64,000 nt of DNA from Bacteroidales bacterium. Its GTDB lineage: Bacteria; Bacteroidota; Bacteroidia; Bacteroidales; UBA932. The DNA lies in the NCBI GenBank assembly GCA_017561885.1, contig JAFZBF010000041.1, forward strand, positions 90,218 through 154,217, given 5' to 3'. Shown in pieces: positions 34,501-44,247 of the stretch. Numbering within the stretch: position 1 is the first letter of the stretch; each line of letters opens with the position of its first letter. Under the pieces are notes generated by a model. That model was given only the letters and a program-made list of their open reading frames with translations, was not told the origin of the DNA and made no database searches. The position numbers were made by a program, and so were the translations under genes.

Positions 34501-34526
34501 GGCCGGCTCGTTATGGCGAACCGACC
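34501..34526 (-). terminator. Hairpin downstream of uvrD
   Basis: In the minus-strand RNA GGUCGGUUCG pairs with CGAGCCGGCC over 10 bp, with two G-U pairs; on the plus strand these are C/A mismatches, so the hairpin is strand-specific. A moderately U-rich tract follows. It probably ends the uvrD transcript. Confidence 0.55.
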
Positions 34527-34593
34527 CTGTCCCTGACCTAAACTAAAACTATGATAAACTTCGAGATGAAAATAAGCAAACTCTGTGCCACAA

Positions 34594-37059
34594 TCAGTCG
34601 CGAGCCACCCGAAGTTTAGCAAATTTTAGCAAGAGTGTTTTTGTACTGCCGTCTTCAAATTTCACAACAGCCTTCATACCAGCACCTTCCCCGTCGAAAG
34701 AAAGAATTGTGCCGAAACCGAAGCGGTCGTGCTCGACCCGCTGACCGACGCGGAGAGAAGCTATGGGATCGGGAGTGAAACCGGAAGTCGGAGTATAGGA
34801 AGCCGGACGGGACGATACAGAAGTCGATGCCGGACGGACAGGCTGGGATTGAACAGGGCGTACAGGCTGCGAAGACTTGCCGGAAGAATAGCTCCACGAG
34901 GGCCTTCCGCCGCCAGAAGCATTATTCTGACCATAAGATGATCTCCCTTGCCCGTACGGGCTACCATAACGCTGGCTTCCGTATTCGCGTCCGAACGCAG
35001 CGCCCATAGTCGCATTGGAAGCAGCCCTGGCACCAGAGCGGGAAGGCACCGAGCCGCTGAGGAAGCGTCCGTCTATCTCCCTTATGAAGCGGCTCACGTC
35101 GTTGCTCTCGCTCTTGCCCCAGCGCATACGGTTGCTTGCGTAGGAAAGGGTAACCCCCTTCTCTGCTCTGGTGAGAGCCACATAGAAGAGCCTTCGCTCC
35201 TCCTCGATATCGGCCGGCATAAGATCTATCGATGAAGGGAAAAGGTTCTCCTCCAAGCCGATCACGAACACATAGGGGAACTCGAGTCCCTTCGAAGCGT
35301 GGACTGTCATCAGCGATATTTTGTTGTTGTCGTCATCCCGGGTACCGTCGCGTTCCACCGCAGACAGCAGGGTGATGTTTTCTACATACTCCGGAAGAGT
35401 GACGGTTATGTCGCCGATTACTGCATCGTCCCCGTTCGCACGGTTTTCGGTTTCCTCGTCGACATAGTCCTTGATGCTGTTGTAGAGAGCCTCGACGTTC
35501 TGGAATTTGGAAAGGCCCTCTATCGAAGTGTCTGCCTTGAAAGCAATCAGAGCTCCCGACTGGTTTCCGATTTCCAGGGCAAGTTCGTATGCATCAGTCA
35601 CGGCCAGCTTCTGGTTCATTTCCAGAACCATCGCGGCGAACGCCCGGAGCTTTCCTATGGCGGCACCCTTGAGCCCCGAACCGGCCAGATCCTGGTCAGG
35701 CAGCATCACGGCGTCAAGCATAGATATGCCGCGGGAAGCGGCCAGGGTTGCCAGATGGGTGAGCGAGGTGTCACCGATTCCACGGACAGGGAAATTGACC
35801 ACCCTTCGGAATGCCTCGTCGTCCATCGGGTTGATGGCGAGCCTGAAGTATGCCAGCATATCCTTGACCTCGGCACGGTCGTAGAACGAGAATCCGGCAT
35901 AGATGCGGTACGGAAGGTTGCGCTTGCGCAGCGCCTCCTCTATAGAGCGGGACTGGGCGTTGGTGCGGTACAGGACAGCAAAGTCGCTGTACTGGGCCTT
36001 TGCCGAGTATATGCGGTCGACGATCTTCGCTGCCACGAGATAGCTCTCCTCCTGCTCGGTGAAACCGTTCAGCACCTCGATCTTCTCCCCCACGCCCTGT
36101 TTCGAGAAACAGGTCTTCTCAAGTCTGTGCTCATTTTTGGCAATCAGGCTGTTGGCCGCATCGACGATTGTCTGGGTGGAGCGGTAGTTCTGCTCCAGAC
36201 GGAAAATCTTAGCCTCAGGATAGTCCTTGGCAAAAGACAGGATGTTCTCCACGCGGGCCCCGCGGAACCCGTAGATGCTCTGGCTGTCGTCGCCCACCAC
36301 GCATATATTTCGGTGTACAGCCGCCAGCTTCTTGAGGATTACGTACTGGGCGAAGTTGGTGTCCTGATACTCGTCCACCAGAATGTAGCGGAAACGGCTG
36401 CGGATCCGGTCCAGCGCCTCGGGAAAATCCCTGAGCAGGATATTGGTATTGACAAGGATATCGTCGAAATCCATCGCGCCCGCTATCTTGCATTTCTGGG
36501 CATATAGCCTGTAGATGTCGCAGATGCGTCCCTTGCGGGCCATCTTGTCCTGCTCAATGGCCGCAGGAGTGTTGGCATATATCGAAGCAGTGATGAGGTT
36601 GTTCTTTGCGGAAGATATGCGGCTGGCTATCTCGTTGGGCTTGTATACCTTGTCGTCAAGTTCGAGTTCCTTGATGCACTGCTTCACTGCTGCACGGCTG
36701 TCGGACTGGTCATAAATGGTAAACTGCTCCGGATACCCGAGTTCCTGTGCGTAGTCACGCAGGAATCTGACGAAGATGGAATGGAAGGTTCCCATCCAGA
36801 TCCAACGGGCTCTGTTCTCTCCGACGAGGGCGGCGATGCGCTCCTTCATCTCGTTGGCGGCCTTCTTGGTAAAGGTCAATGCGAGTATTTCCCCGGGAGC
36901 GGCTCCGCAGGCGATCGCGTTGGCTATCCTGCAGGTCAGCACGCGGGTCTTACCGGCACCCGCACCGGCAATGATCAGGCATGGCCCTTCGATGTTCCGT
37001 ACGGCCTCTGCCTGAGCCTCGTTGAGCTGGTCGAAAATATGATTTGAACTGGCTTCCAT
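34594..37059 (-). CDS. UvrD/PcrA-type ATP-dependent DNA helicase
   Basis: An 821-residue superfamily 1A helicase, ATG at 37059 (MEASSNHIF). Motifs in order: Q motif LNEAQAEAV, I GAGAGKTRVL, Ia TFTKKAANEMK, II LVDEYQDTN, III VGDDSQSIYGFRGA, IV LEQNYRST, V TVHASKGLEF, VI EERRLFYVALTRA. The C-terminal 130 residues are a Ser/Gly/Pro-rich linker ending in a Tudor-like fold (VGQRVEHDRFGFGTILSF), as in PcrA, which binds RNA polymerase. It unwinds DNA 3'-5' in repair and conflict resolution. Confidence 0.95.
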   Translation of the reverse strand: MEASSNHIFDQLNEAQAEAVRNIEGPCLIIAGAGAGKTRVLTCRIANAIACGAAPGEILALTFTKKAANEMKERIAALVGENRARWIWMGTFHSIFVRFLRDYAQELGYPEQFTIYDQSDSRAAVKQCIKELELDDKVYKPNEIASRISSAKNNLITASIYANTPAAIEQDKMARKGRICDIYRLYAQKCKIAGAMDFDDILVNTNILLRDFPEALDRIRSRFRYILVDEYQDTNFAQYVILKKLAAVHRNICVVGDDSQSIYGFRGARVENILSFAKDYPEAKIFRLEQNYRSTQTIVDAANSLIAKNEHRLEKTCFSKQGVGEKIEVLNGFTEQEESYLVAAKIVDRIYSAKAQYSDFAVLYRTNAQSRSIEEALRKRNLPYRIYAGFSFYDRAEVKDMLAYFRLAINPMDDEAFRRVVNFPVRGIGDTSLTHLATLAASRGISMLDAVMLPDQDLAGSGLKGAAIGKLRAFAAMVLEMNQKLAVTDAYELALEIGNQSGALIAFKADTSIEGLSKFQNVEALYNSIKDYVDEETENRANGDDAVIGDITVTLPEYVENITLLSAVERDGTRDDDNNKISLMTVHASKGLEFPYVFVIGLEENLFPSSIDLMPADIEEERRLFYVALTRAEKGVTLSYASNRMRWGKSESNDVSRFIREIDGRFLSGSVPSRSGARAASNATMGAAFGREYGSQRYGSPYGQGRSSYGQNNASGGGRPSWSYSSGKSSQPVRPVQSQPVRPASTSVSSRPASYTPTSGFTPDPIASLRVGQRVEHDRFGFGTILSFDGEGAGMKAVVKFEDGSTKTLLLKFAKLRVARD

Positions 37060-37065
37060 AGTGTG

Positions 37066-37128
37066 CAAAGATAAGTTTCAAAAAAGCTAAAACAAAGGTG
37101 ATTTCTTCTTTTTTTATATGTATCTTTG
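37066..37128. promoter_or_regulatory. Divergent promoters of uvrD and nqrA
   Basis: A minus-strand TATCTTTG (37073-37066) lies 7 bp from the uvrD ATG, and a plus-strand TATCTTTG (37121-37128) lies 49 bp before nqrA. The nqr leader is therefore about 40 nt and AT-rich. The uvrD leader would be very short. Confidence 0.65.
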
Positions 37129-37177
37129 CCGGATATTCTGAACAATTTATAATCAATATTTTTATATCAATTCAATA

Positions 37178-38533
37178 ATGTCAGAACAGATAAGATTAAA
37201 GAAAGGACTGGACATTCCCGTTGCCGGGGCAGCCTCTCAGACAATCGCCAAAACTGTGTCTGCGGACATTGTTGCAATAAAGCCTACCGACTTCAGGGCG
37301 CTTGTCCCGAAGATGGTGGTAAAGGAGGGCGACCGCGTTCTTGCCGGTGACCCTCTTTTTGTTGACAAGAACCGTCCGCAGGTATGTTTCTGCTCTCCTG
37401 TAAGCGGCACAGTTGACGCCGTTGTAAGAGGTGACAAGCGCAAATTGCTTGAAGTGAGAGTCAAGGCTGACGGCAAGATGGAATACCGCCGCAAGAAAGC
37501 GGCAGTCCCCGCTTCCATGACCAAGGAAAAGACAGCTGCCCGGATGCTGGATATGGGTCTCTGGCCGATGGTTATCCAAAGGCCTTACGGCATCATCGCC
37601 AATCCGGACGACAGCCCCAAGTCAATCTTCATTTCGGCCATGGATACCGCCCCGCTGGCGCCGGACTATGATTTCGTACTCCAGAACCGCTTCGACGACG
37701 TGCAGACAGGCATCGACGTCCTCAGCAAATTCACCAAGGGCGGAGTCCACTTCAGCATGAACTATTACACCTGCCCGTCTTCCGAGTTCAAGAAACTCCG
37801 CGGAGTCATCTTCCACGAGTTCGAAGGCAAGCATCCCGCAGGCAACGTCGGCGTCCAGATCAACCACCTCAGCCCTATCAACAAGGGAGAAATCGTGTGG
37901 ACCGTCGACCTGCTGTCGGTAGCCATGATCGGCAAGGCTTTCAATGACGGAATCTACGACGCCACCCGCCTCGTAGCCGTCACAGGTCCCGCCGCCAAGA
38001 ACCCGGCCTACGTGAACGCAATCCAGGGCGCTCCGATGTCAGCTTTCGCCGACTTCTTCGACAGCTCCGAGAACGTACGTCTGGTGAGCGGCGACATCCT
38101 CACCGGAGAGAATGTCGGCCCGGAAGGTTTCCTCGGATTCTTCGACAACCAGGTGACCATCCTCAAGGAAGGCGACTACTATGAGACTTTCGGTTGGTGC
38201 AAGCCTTTCCGCACCAAGAAGTTCAGCTTCTCCCACACATACTGGAGCTGGCTTGCCGGCAGGAAAAAATATGATATGGACACCAATACCAACGGCGGAG
38301 CAAGACCTTTCGTGGTTTCTGACGTTTATGGCAAGGTGCTTCCCATGGACATCTATCCCGTATACCTGGCCAAGGCCTGCCTTGCCAAGGACATCGAGAA
38401 GATGGAAAATCTCGGAATCTATGAGGTGCTGCCCGAAGATCTGGCACTCTGCGAATTCGTCTGCCCTTCAAAGGTAGGAATCCAGCAGATCATCAGCGAC
38501 GGCATCGACCTGATGTTAAAAGAAATGGCTTAA
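37178..38533 (+). CDS. nqrA: Na+-translocating NADH:quinone reductase subunit A
   Basis: A 451-residue NqrA, start of a six-gene operon in the standard A-F order. IRLKKGLDIPVAGAA, DRVLAGDPLFVDKNRPQVCFCSPVSGTV (lipoyl-like fold), FISAMDTAPLAPD and the C-terminal LCEFVCPSKVGIQQIISDGID are NqrA features and separate it from RnfC, which would have ferredoxin-type cysteines. It is a soluble, cofactor-free subunit on the cytoplasmic face that contributes to the quinone site. Confidence 0.96.
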   Translation: MSEQIRLKKGLDIPVAGAASQTIAKTVSADIVAIKPTDFRALVPKMVVKEGDRVLAGDPLFVDKNRPQVCFCSPVSGTVDAVVRGDKRKLLEVRVKADGKMEYRRKKAAVPASMTKEKTAARMLDMGLWPMVIQRPYGIIANPDDSPKSIFISAMDTAPLAPDYDFVLQNRFDDVQTGIDVLSKFTKGGVHFSMNYYTCPSSEFKKLRGVIFHEFEGKHPAGNVGVQINHLSPINKGEIVWTVDLLSVAMIGKAFNDGIYDATRLVAVTGPAAKNPAYVNAIQGAPMSAFADFFDSSENVRLVSGDILTGENVGPEGFLGFFDNQVTILKEGDYYETFGWCKPFRTKKFSFSHTYWSWLAGRKKYDMDTNTNGGARPFVVSDVYGKVLPMDIYPVYLAKACLAKDIEKMENLGIYEVLPEDLALCEFVCPSKVGIQQIISDGIDLMLKEMA

Positions 38534-38537
38534 GGAT

Positions 38538-39641
38538 ATGGGACTCAGGAAAACATTTGACAAATGGGAGCCCGCCTTCAGGAAGGGAGGCAAGCTCCAC
38601 GCATTCGGCTCATTCTTTGAAGCCTTCGAAACTTTCGTATACGTACCGAAGACCGTAACGGCCAAGGGTGCCCACGTACGTGACAGCATCGACCTCAAGA
38701 GGACGATGTCAGCCGTGATGCTGGCCCTGATGCCCGCCATCCTCTTCGGAATGTACAACATCGGATACCAGACCAGCCTGGCCGGCGAGTTCGACTGGGG
38801 ATTCTGGAAGATGGTATGGTACGGCTTCCTCAAGCTCCTTCCGATGTATCTCGTTTCTTACATCGTAGGTCTGTTCTTCGAGTGCCTTTTCGCCAACATC
38901 CGCAACGAGGAAGTCAGCGAAGGCTATTTCGTGACTGGTCTCATCATCCCTCTGATCATGCCGGTCAACGTCCCTCTGTGGATGCTCGCCCTGGCAGTGG
39001 CCTTTGCCGTGGTTATCGGCAAGGAAGTATTCGGAGGCACCGGAATGAACATCTGGAACCCTGCCCTGCTGGCACGCGCGTTCCTGTTCTTCGCCTACCC
39101 GAGGCAGATGACCGGTGACGACGTATGGGTTGCAGGCGTCGACGGTTTCAGCGGAGCCACTCCTCTCAGCCAGATGGCTGCCAGCGGTTCTGTAGATTAC
39201 TCGGTTGCCGATATGTTCTTCGGATTCATACCCGGGGCTGTCGGCGAGACCTCTACCCTCGCCATCCTCATCGGCGCCGTGATCCTCCTCTGGACAGGCG
39301 TCGCAAGCTGGAAGATAATGCTCAGCTGCGTAGCCGGCGGCCTGCTGGTCGGACTGCTTGGCGACGTGCCCTGCTACTACCAGCTCATCATGGGCGGTTT
39401 CGCATTCGGCTGCGTCTTCATGGCCACCGACCCTGTGACCTCAGCCCAGACCGAGGTCGGCAAATGGATCTACGGCTTCCTGATCGGAGCCTTCGCAGTA
39501 TGCCTGAGGCTCTTCAACCCCGGCTATCCTGAGGGAATGATGCTCGCCATCCTCGTGATGAACACCTTCGCTCCGCTGATCGACCATATGGTCGTAAGCG
39601 GCAACATTCGCAAACGCCTCAAAAGGGCACAGACAGTTTAG
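38538..39641 (+). CDS. nqrB: Na+-NQR subunit B
   Basis: A 367-residue membrane subunit with about ten helices. Thr208 in GFSGATPLS is the residue that carries covalent FMN by a phosphoester bond. EEVSEGYFVTGLIIPLIMPVNVPLW, FGGTGMNIWNPALLARAF, and FMATDPVTSA are conserved. NqrB also binds riboflavin and forms part of the Na+ and quinone paths. Starts 4 bp after nqrA. Confidence 0.96.
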   Translation: MGLRKTFDKWEPAFRKGGKLHAFGSFFEAFETFVYVPKTVTAKGAHVRDSIDLKRTMSAVMLALMPAILFGMYNIGYQTSLAGEFDWGFWKMVWYGFLKLLPMYLVSYIVGLFFECLFANIRNEEVSEGYFVTGLIIPLIMPVNVPLWMLALAVAFAVVIGKEVFGGTGMNIWNPALLARAFLFFAYPRQMTGDDVWVAGVDGFSGATPLSQMAASGSVDYSVADMFFGFIPGAVGETSTLAILIGAVILLWTGVASWKIMLSCVAGGLLVGLLGDVPCYYQLIMGGFAFGCVFMATDPVTSAQTEVGKWIYGFLIGAFAVCLRLFNPGYPEGMMLAILVMNTFAPLIDHMVVSGNIRKRLKRAQTV

Positions 39642-39653
39642 GGAGGTAATGCA

Positions 39654-40370
39654 ATGAATACAAACAGCAATATTTATACGATTATCTACACGACAATCCT
39701 TGTCGTAATCGTTGCAGCCATCCTGGCTATCGTAGCCACAGCCCTGAAGCCGCGCCAGAGAGCCAACGTAGAACTGGAGCAGATGAAATCCATCATGCTC
39801 TCGGCCAACATCGGCGAAACCAACGGCCAGCCCGACAAGAAGGCTGACTACAAGAAGCTCTACCAGCAGCACATCGTCAACACTTATGTAATCGACGGCA
39901 ACGGCAACAAGGTTGACGGAGTCGACGCTTTCTCAGTTGACCTCAAGTCTCAGTACGAAGCCATCAAGAACGGCGGAAACCTTACCCTTCCCGTCTATGA
40001 ATGCAAAGCTGACGACGGCAGCACCCTCACCATCCTGCCTTGCTACGGCGCAGGTCTCTGGGGTGCCATCTGGGGATACATCTCTGTCGAGCCTGACGGA
40101 GAGACCATCCGCGGCGCCTTGTTCTCACACGCCAGCGAGACTCCCGGTCTCGGCGGCGAGATAGCTGAGCCCTGGTTCTATAACCAGTTCGACGGCAAGA
40201 AGCTCGAAGATGCGTCAGGAGCCTTCTCTTCAGTGAAGATCGTCAAGGGCGGCGCAGGCAGCAACCAGAACGGAGTGGACGCCATCAGCGGCGCCACCAT
40301 CACTTCACGCTCGCTCCAGAACACTATCGAGCAATGGATGAACTACTACAAACAAATACTGGGAGAATAA
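39654..40370 (+). CDS. nqrC: Na+-NQR subunit C
   Basis: A 238-residue subunit with one N-terminal membrane helix (about 8-30) and a periplasmic FMN-binding domain. Thr215 in DAISGATITS receives the second covalent FMN. GYGAGLWG-like LPCYGAGLWGAIWGYISV and HASETPGLGGEI are typical. A GGGAGG Shine-Dalgarno (39641-39646) sits 7 bp before the ATG, unusual for this phylum. Confidence 0.96.
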   Translation: MNTNSNIYTIIYTTILVVIVAAILAIVATALKPRQRANVELEQMKSIMLSANIGETNGQPDKKADYKKLYQQHIVNTYVIDGNGNKVDGVDAFSVDLKSQYEAIKNGGNLTLPVYECKADDGSTLTILPCYGAGLWGAIWGYISVEPDGETIRGALFSHASETPGLGGEIAEPWFYNQFDGKKLEDASGAFSSVKIVKGGAGSNQNGVDAISGATITSRSLQNTIEQWMNYYKQILGE

Positions 40371-40374
40371 CAAG

Positions 40375-40995
40375 ATGGATAAAGAAACATATTTGAAACC
40401 CCTGTTCAAAGGCAATCCGATCACGGTGCTGGTGCTCGGTATCTGCTCTTCGCTTGCAGTTACCGTCCAGCTCAAAGGAGCGCTTGTGATGGCTCTGTCA
40501 GTTACTCTTGTAACAGCGTTCTCGAGCCTCTTCATCTCATTGCTGAGGAATACGATTCCGAACCGCGTGCGCATCATCGTGCAGCTGGTTGTAGTAGCAA
40601 TGTTCGTTATTCTCATCGACCAGGCGCTGAAAGCTTTCTCATATGACACTTCGAAGATGCTTTCGGTCTACATCGGCCTTATCATCACCAACTGTATCAT
40701 CATGGGCCGCATCGAAGCCTTCGCCCTCGGCAACAAGCCCTGGCCGAGCTTCGTCGACGGAGCATTCAACGGACTCGGATACGGTATGATCCTGGTCATC
40801 GTGGCATTCTTCCGCGAACTCTTCGGAAGCGGAACGCTGCTCGGATTCCAGGTCATCCCCGAAAGCTGGTATATTGAAAACGGCGGCTGGTACGCCAACA
40901 ACGGCCTTATGATTCTCCCGCCTATGGCACTCATCCTTCTCGGATGCGTGGTATGGGTTCACAGGGCAATCGACAAAGAACTTCAAGAGCAATAG
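40375..40995 (+). CDS. nqrD: Na+-NQR subunit D
   Basis: A 206-residue integral subunit with six membrane helices. NPITVLVLGICSSLAVTVQLKGALVMAL and YIGLIITNCIIMGRIEAFAL are the NqrD/RnfE family blocks; the Cys in the second block helps hold the intramembrane [2Fe-2S] with NqrE. The last residues overlap the AGGAGG ribosome site of nqrE. Confidence 0.96.
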   Translation: MDKETYLKPLFKGNPITVLVLGICSSLAVTVQLKGALVMALSVTLVTAFSSLFISLLRNTIPNRVRIIVQLVVVAMFVILIDQALKAFSYDTSKMLSVYIGLIITNCIIMGRIEAFALGNKPWPSFVDGAFNGLGYGMILVIVAFFRELFGSGTLLGFQVIPESWYIENGGWYANNGLMILPPMALILLGCVVWVHRAIDKELQEQ

Positions 40996-41007
40996 GAGGA
41001 CAGAAGA

Positions 41008-41625
41008 ATGATGGATTATATCAACATATTCATTAAGTCGATCTTCGTCGAGAACATGGTGTTCTCATTCTTCCTTGGAATGTGCTCCTATCTCGCCGTA
41101 TCGAAGAACGTGAAGACTGCTACCGGCCTCGGCCTTGCAGTTATCTTCGTTCTGGGCATCACACTGCCCCTCAACTATGTACTTTATGAGTACGTGCTCA
41201 AGGCCGGAGCCCTGTCATGGCTCTCTCCGAACCTTGCGAACGTCGACCTGAGTTTCCTCAGCTACATCGTATACATCGCCATGATCGCCACTTTCGTGCA
41301 GATCGTCGAGATGTTTGTCGAGAAGTTCTCTCCGGGCCTTTACTCGTCTCTCGGTATCTTCCTTCCCCTGATCGCAGTGAACTGCGCCATCCTGGGCGGC
41401 TCGCTGTTCATGCAGGAAAGAGGTTATTCGAATGTCGGCGAGGCCTTCACCTTCGGCCTGGGTTCCGGCATCGGCTGGTTCCTCGCCATCGTGGCTATGG
41501 CAGCCATCCGCGAGAAGCTCGCCTACAGCAACGTACCCAAGCCTCTTAAAGGCCTAGGTCTGGCATTCATCATCACAGGCCTTATGGGTATCGCCTTTAT
41601 GAGTTTTATGGGATTTCAATTATAG
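41008..41625 (+). CDS. nqrE: Na+-NQR subunit E
   Basis: A 205-residue integral subunit, inverted-topology homologue of NqrD (NqrE/RnfA family). [24 protein letters not shown] and [21 protein letters not shown] contain the two conserved Cys for the intramembrane iron-sulfur centre. AGGAGG at 40994-40999, 8 bp before ATG. Confidence 0.96.
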   Translation: MMDYINIFIKSIFVENMVFSFFLGMCSYLAVSKNVKTATGLGLAVIFVLGITLPLNYVLYEYVLKAGALSWLSPNLANVDLSFLSYIVYIAMIATFVQIVEMFVEKFSPGLYSSLGIFLPLIAVNCAILGGSLFMQERGYSNVGEAFTFGLGSGIGWFLAIVAMAAIREKLAYSNVPKPLKGLGLAFIITGLMGIAFMSFMGFQL

Positions 41626-41637
41626 GAGGCAGAGGAT

Positions 41638-42909
41638 ATGGATTTTAGAATAATATTAGTTTCTATTGTAGCGTGCCTGCTGCTTATCCTGATTCTCGTA
41701 GCTCTTCTGCTCTGGATCAAGGGCAAGCTCACTCCTTCAGGAACCGTCAAGATCGACATCAACGACGGAAAGAAAGTAATTGAAGTTCCCCAGGGCAACA
41801 CTCTGCTGGCCACCCTGGCCAACCAGAAGATCTTCTTGCCGTCAGCGTGCGGCGGAAAGGGCTCCTGCGGCCAGTGCAAGTGCCGCGTGCTCGAAGGCGG
41901 CGGAAGCATCCTCCCCACCGAGACCGTGCATTTCACACGCAGGCAGATAAATGACAACTGGCGTCTCGGATGCCAGGTGAAGGTCAAGGACAACCTCAAG
42001 ATTGTCGTTCCCGAAAGCGCGCTCAGCGTCAAGAAGTGGGAGTGCGAAGTAATCTCCAACCACAACGTGGCCACCTTCATCAAGGAGTTCGTGGTCAAGC
42101 TTCCTGAAGGCGAGCACCTCAACTTCCGTTCAGGCGGTTACATCCAGATAGACATCCCGGCCATCACCGTCGATTTCAAGGATATGGACATTGACGAGCA
42201 GTACCGCAAGGACTGGGAGTTCTACAAGTTCTTCGACCTGCAGATGGTAAACAAGACCCCGACCATCCGCGCATACTCTATGGCCAGCTATCCTGCAGAA
42301 GGCGACATCATCAAGCTGAATGTCCGCATCGCCACTCCGCCTTTCGACAGGAGCGCTCCCAAAGGCAGCAACAAGCTTCTCCCCGTCAATCCGGGCGTCA
42401 GCTCTTCATACGTGTTCTCACGCAAGCCGGGCGACAAGGTTACCATCAGCGGCCCTTACGGCGAATTCTTCGTTCCGGACAACTGTCCGAAAGACCAGGA
42501 GTTCATCTTCGTCGGCGGCGGCGCAGGTATGGCTCCTATGCGCAGCCACATCATGCACCTGTTCAAGACAGAACGCACCACGCGTCCAGTGCACTTCTTC
42601 TATGGAGCCCGCAGCCTGAAGGAAGCCTTCTATCTCGAAGACTACTACGCCATCGAGAAGGAGTTCCCGAACTTCAAGTTCCACCTGGCTCTCGACCGTC
42701 CGGATCCTGCAGCCGACGAGGCAGGCGTAGCCTACACTCCCGGCTTCGTGCATAACGTGATGTACGAGACTTACCTCAAGAACCACGAGGCTCCCGAGGA
42801 CGTACTCTACTTCATGTGCGGTCCGGCAATGATGTCTCAGTCCGTCTGCAATCTGCTCGACAGCCTGGGCGTTGCGCCTGAGAGCATCCTATTCGACAAC
42901 TTCGGTTGA
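41638..42909 (+). CDS. nqrF: Na+-NQR subunit F (NADH dehydrogenase)
   Basis: A 423-residue subunit. One N-terminal helix (5-27), a [2Fe-2S] ferredoxin domain with Cys71, Cys77, Cys80 and Cys112 (CGGKGSCGQC ... LGC), an FAD domain (RAYSMASYP) and an NADH domain (GGGAGMAPMRSH, YFMCGPAMM). It takes electrons from NADH and passes them through FAD and the iron-sulfur centre to NqrD/E. AGGAGG at 41624-41629. Its 3' end overlaps the convergent methyltransferase gene by 21 bp, leaving no terminator between them. Confidence 0.97.
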   Translation: MDFRIILVSIVACLLLILILVALLLWIKGKLTPSGTVKIDINDGKKVIEVPQGNTLLATLANQKIFLPSACGGKGSCGQCKCRVLEGGGSILPTETVHFTRRQINDNWRLGCQVKVKDNLKIVVPESALSVKKWECEVISNHNVATFIKEFVVKLPEGEHLNFRSGGYIQIDIPAITVDFKDMDIDEQYRKDWEFYKFFDLQMVNKTPTIRAYSMASYPAEGDIIKLNVRIATPPFDRSAPKGSNKLLPVNPGVSSSYVFSRKPGDKVTISGPYGEFFVPDNCPKDQEFIFVGGGAGMAPMRSHIMHLFKTERTTRPVHFFYGARSLKEAFYLEDYYAIEKEFPNFKFHLALDRPDPAADEAGVAYTPGFVHNVMYETYLKNHEAPEDVLYFMCGPAMMSQSVCNLLDSLGVAPESILFDNFG

Positions 42910-44247
42910 TCGGATACGCCAGGCAGACGGGAACAGATTGTTGGTCCTGCTGCCGAGATTCTTGACGAAACCCAGAGGGACACCCTCATACTTGAGAAGT
43001 ATGAAACCTTTGGGAGAGTCAGGCAGAACAAGCGGCTCGAGCCGCAGATATTTCAAAGCATCCCCTGCAGACAAGTTCTCGCAGGGGAATGTTTTTTCTG
43101 CAAGACAGTCGCTCAGCGCCAGGGCGGCGGAGGGAATGAGGTCGCGGCCCTTAACGGCAGCGACGGCCACGCCCGAACGGATGACGCCCAGCACTCCTTC
43201 CAGCGACATAATCTCCGGAGCCAGGCCTGCCGGGTAGGCTTTGATCATATCACCGGCCGAGGTGGCGACCTTGAAACAGTCGCAGTCCGCTGCATAGCCG
43301 CAGGCAGCTTTTGCCGGCAGTTTTGCATTGCGCAGCCTGACAGGCCTTGCCACGGCAGTCTTCCTCACCGCTGCAACATACAGCCCTTCGGAACGTGTCC
43401 AGCCAGGAATGAACTGCAGGCCGCAGGCGGTCCTGAGGGCCTCGGGAGCCGCCTCGAGAGTTACTAGCTCCGCGCCAAGCTCCCTGCATATCCACTCCAC
43501 ATTCCCGTCATTCTCACAGCGGTTGAAGGTGCAGGTAGAATATAGAAGTATGCCTCCGGTCTTGAGAGAAGGCCAGGCCTCGGCCACAATCTTGCGCTGC
43601 CTTGCTGCACAGAGAGCCACGTTGTCCGGACTCCACTGCTCAACACTTCCTGCATCCTTGCGGAACATTCCTTCGCCGGAGCAGGGCACGTCGGTCAGGA
43701 TCACATCGAACCAGCCTTCAAGAGCCGCAAAACGACGAGGCTCGTCGTTGGTCACCACGATGTTCGCCCTGCCCCACTTAGCCATATTCTCGGCAAGCAC
43801 GGTGGCTCTGCTCCGTATGACTTCGTTGCTTACGAGAATATCCGAATCAGAGAGAGACTGTGAAGCGATACATGTCGATTTGCCGCCCGGAGCGGCGCAG
43901 AGGTCCAGCACTCTGAGCGGAGAATCACCGCGCAGGGAGGTGAACAGTTGCTGCATGACCATCGATGCTGCGTCCTGCACATAATACGCTCCTGCATGTA
44001 CAAGGGGGTCAAGGTGGAACTGGGGACGCTCGCGAAGATAAAGTCCGTCGGCACACCAGGGAACCTGCCCGTCAGCGAGCTGCCGAAAATGTCCAGCAAA
44101 CTCCTCCTCCGTCATCTTGAAAGGGTTCCGGCGCACAGAAACGGTTGCAGGCTCGTTTTCAAGAGCCTGCATATAGTTGTCAAGCACCTGCTGCCCAAGC
44201 ACTTCCCTAAGGTTGTCCTTGAATATTGGGTCGAAATCAAACGACAT
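42889..44247 (-). CDS. rRNA (cytosine-C5) methyltransferase, RsmF/NOL1-NOP2-Sun type
   Basis: A 452-residue m5C methyltransferase. The SAM-binding LDLCAAPGGKSTCIA, the catalytic VPCSGEGMFRKD and the second catalytic Cys in LLYSTCTFNRCENDGNVEW are clear. The C-terminal 150 residues form a PUA-like RNA-binding region as in RsmF/YebU. Target is probably 16S rRNA, not proven. The gene ends inside nqrF by 21 bp and begins inside the next upstream gene by 11 bp. Confidence 0.9.
   Translation of the reverse strand: MSFDFDPIFKDNLREVLGQQVLDNYMQALENEPATVSVRRNPFKMTEEEFAGHFRQLADGQVPWCADGLYLRERPQFHLDPLVHAGAYYVQDAASMVMQQLFTSLRGDSPLRVLDLCAAPGGKSTCIASQSLSDSDILVSNEVIRSRATVLAENMAKWGRANIVVTNDEPRRFAALEGWFDVILTDVPCSGEGMFRKDAGSVEQWSPDNVALCAARQRKIVAEAWPSLKTGGILLYSTCTFNRCENDGNVEWICRELGAELVTLEAAPEALRTACGLQFIPGWTRSEGLYVAAVRKTAVARPVRLRNAKLPAKAACGYAADCDCFKVATSAGDMIKAYPAGLAPEIMSLEGVLGVIRSGVAVAAVKGRDLIPSAALALSDCLAEKTFPCENLSAGDALKYLRLEPLVLPDSPKGFILLKYEGVPLGFVKNLGSRTNNLFPSAWRIRSTEVVE

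Noticed and set aside
37178..42909. Rnf complex instead of NQR
   Set aside because: First subunit lacks ferredoxin cysteines of RnfC, no RnfB is present, and the last subunit is a true NqrF with [2Fe-2S], FAD and NADH motifs.
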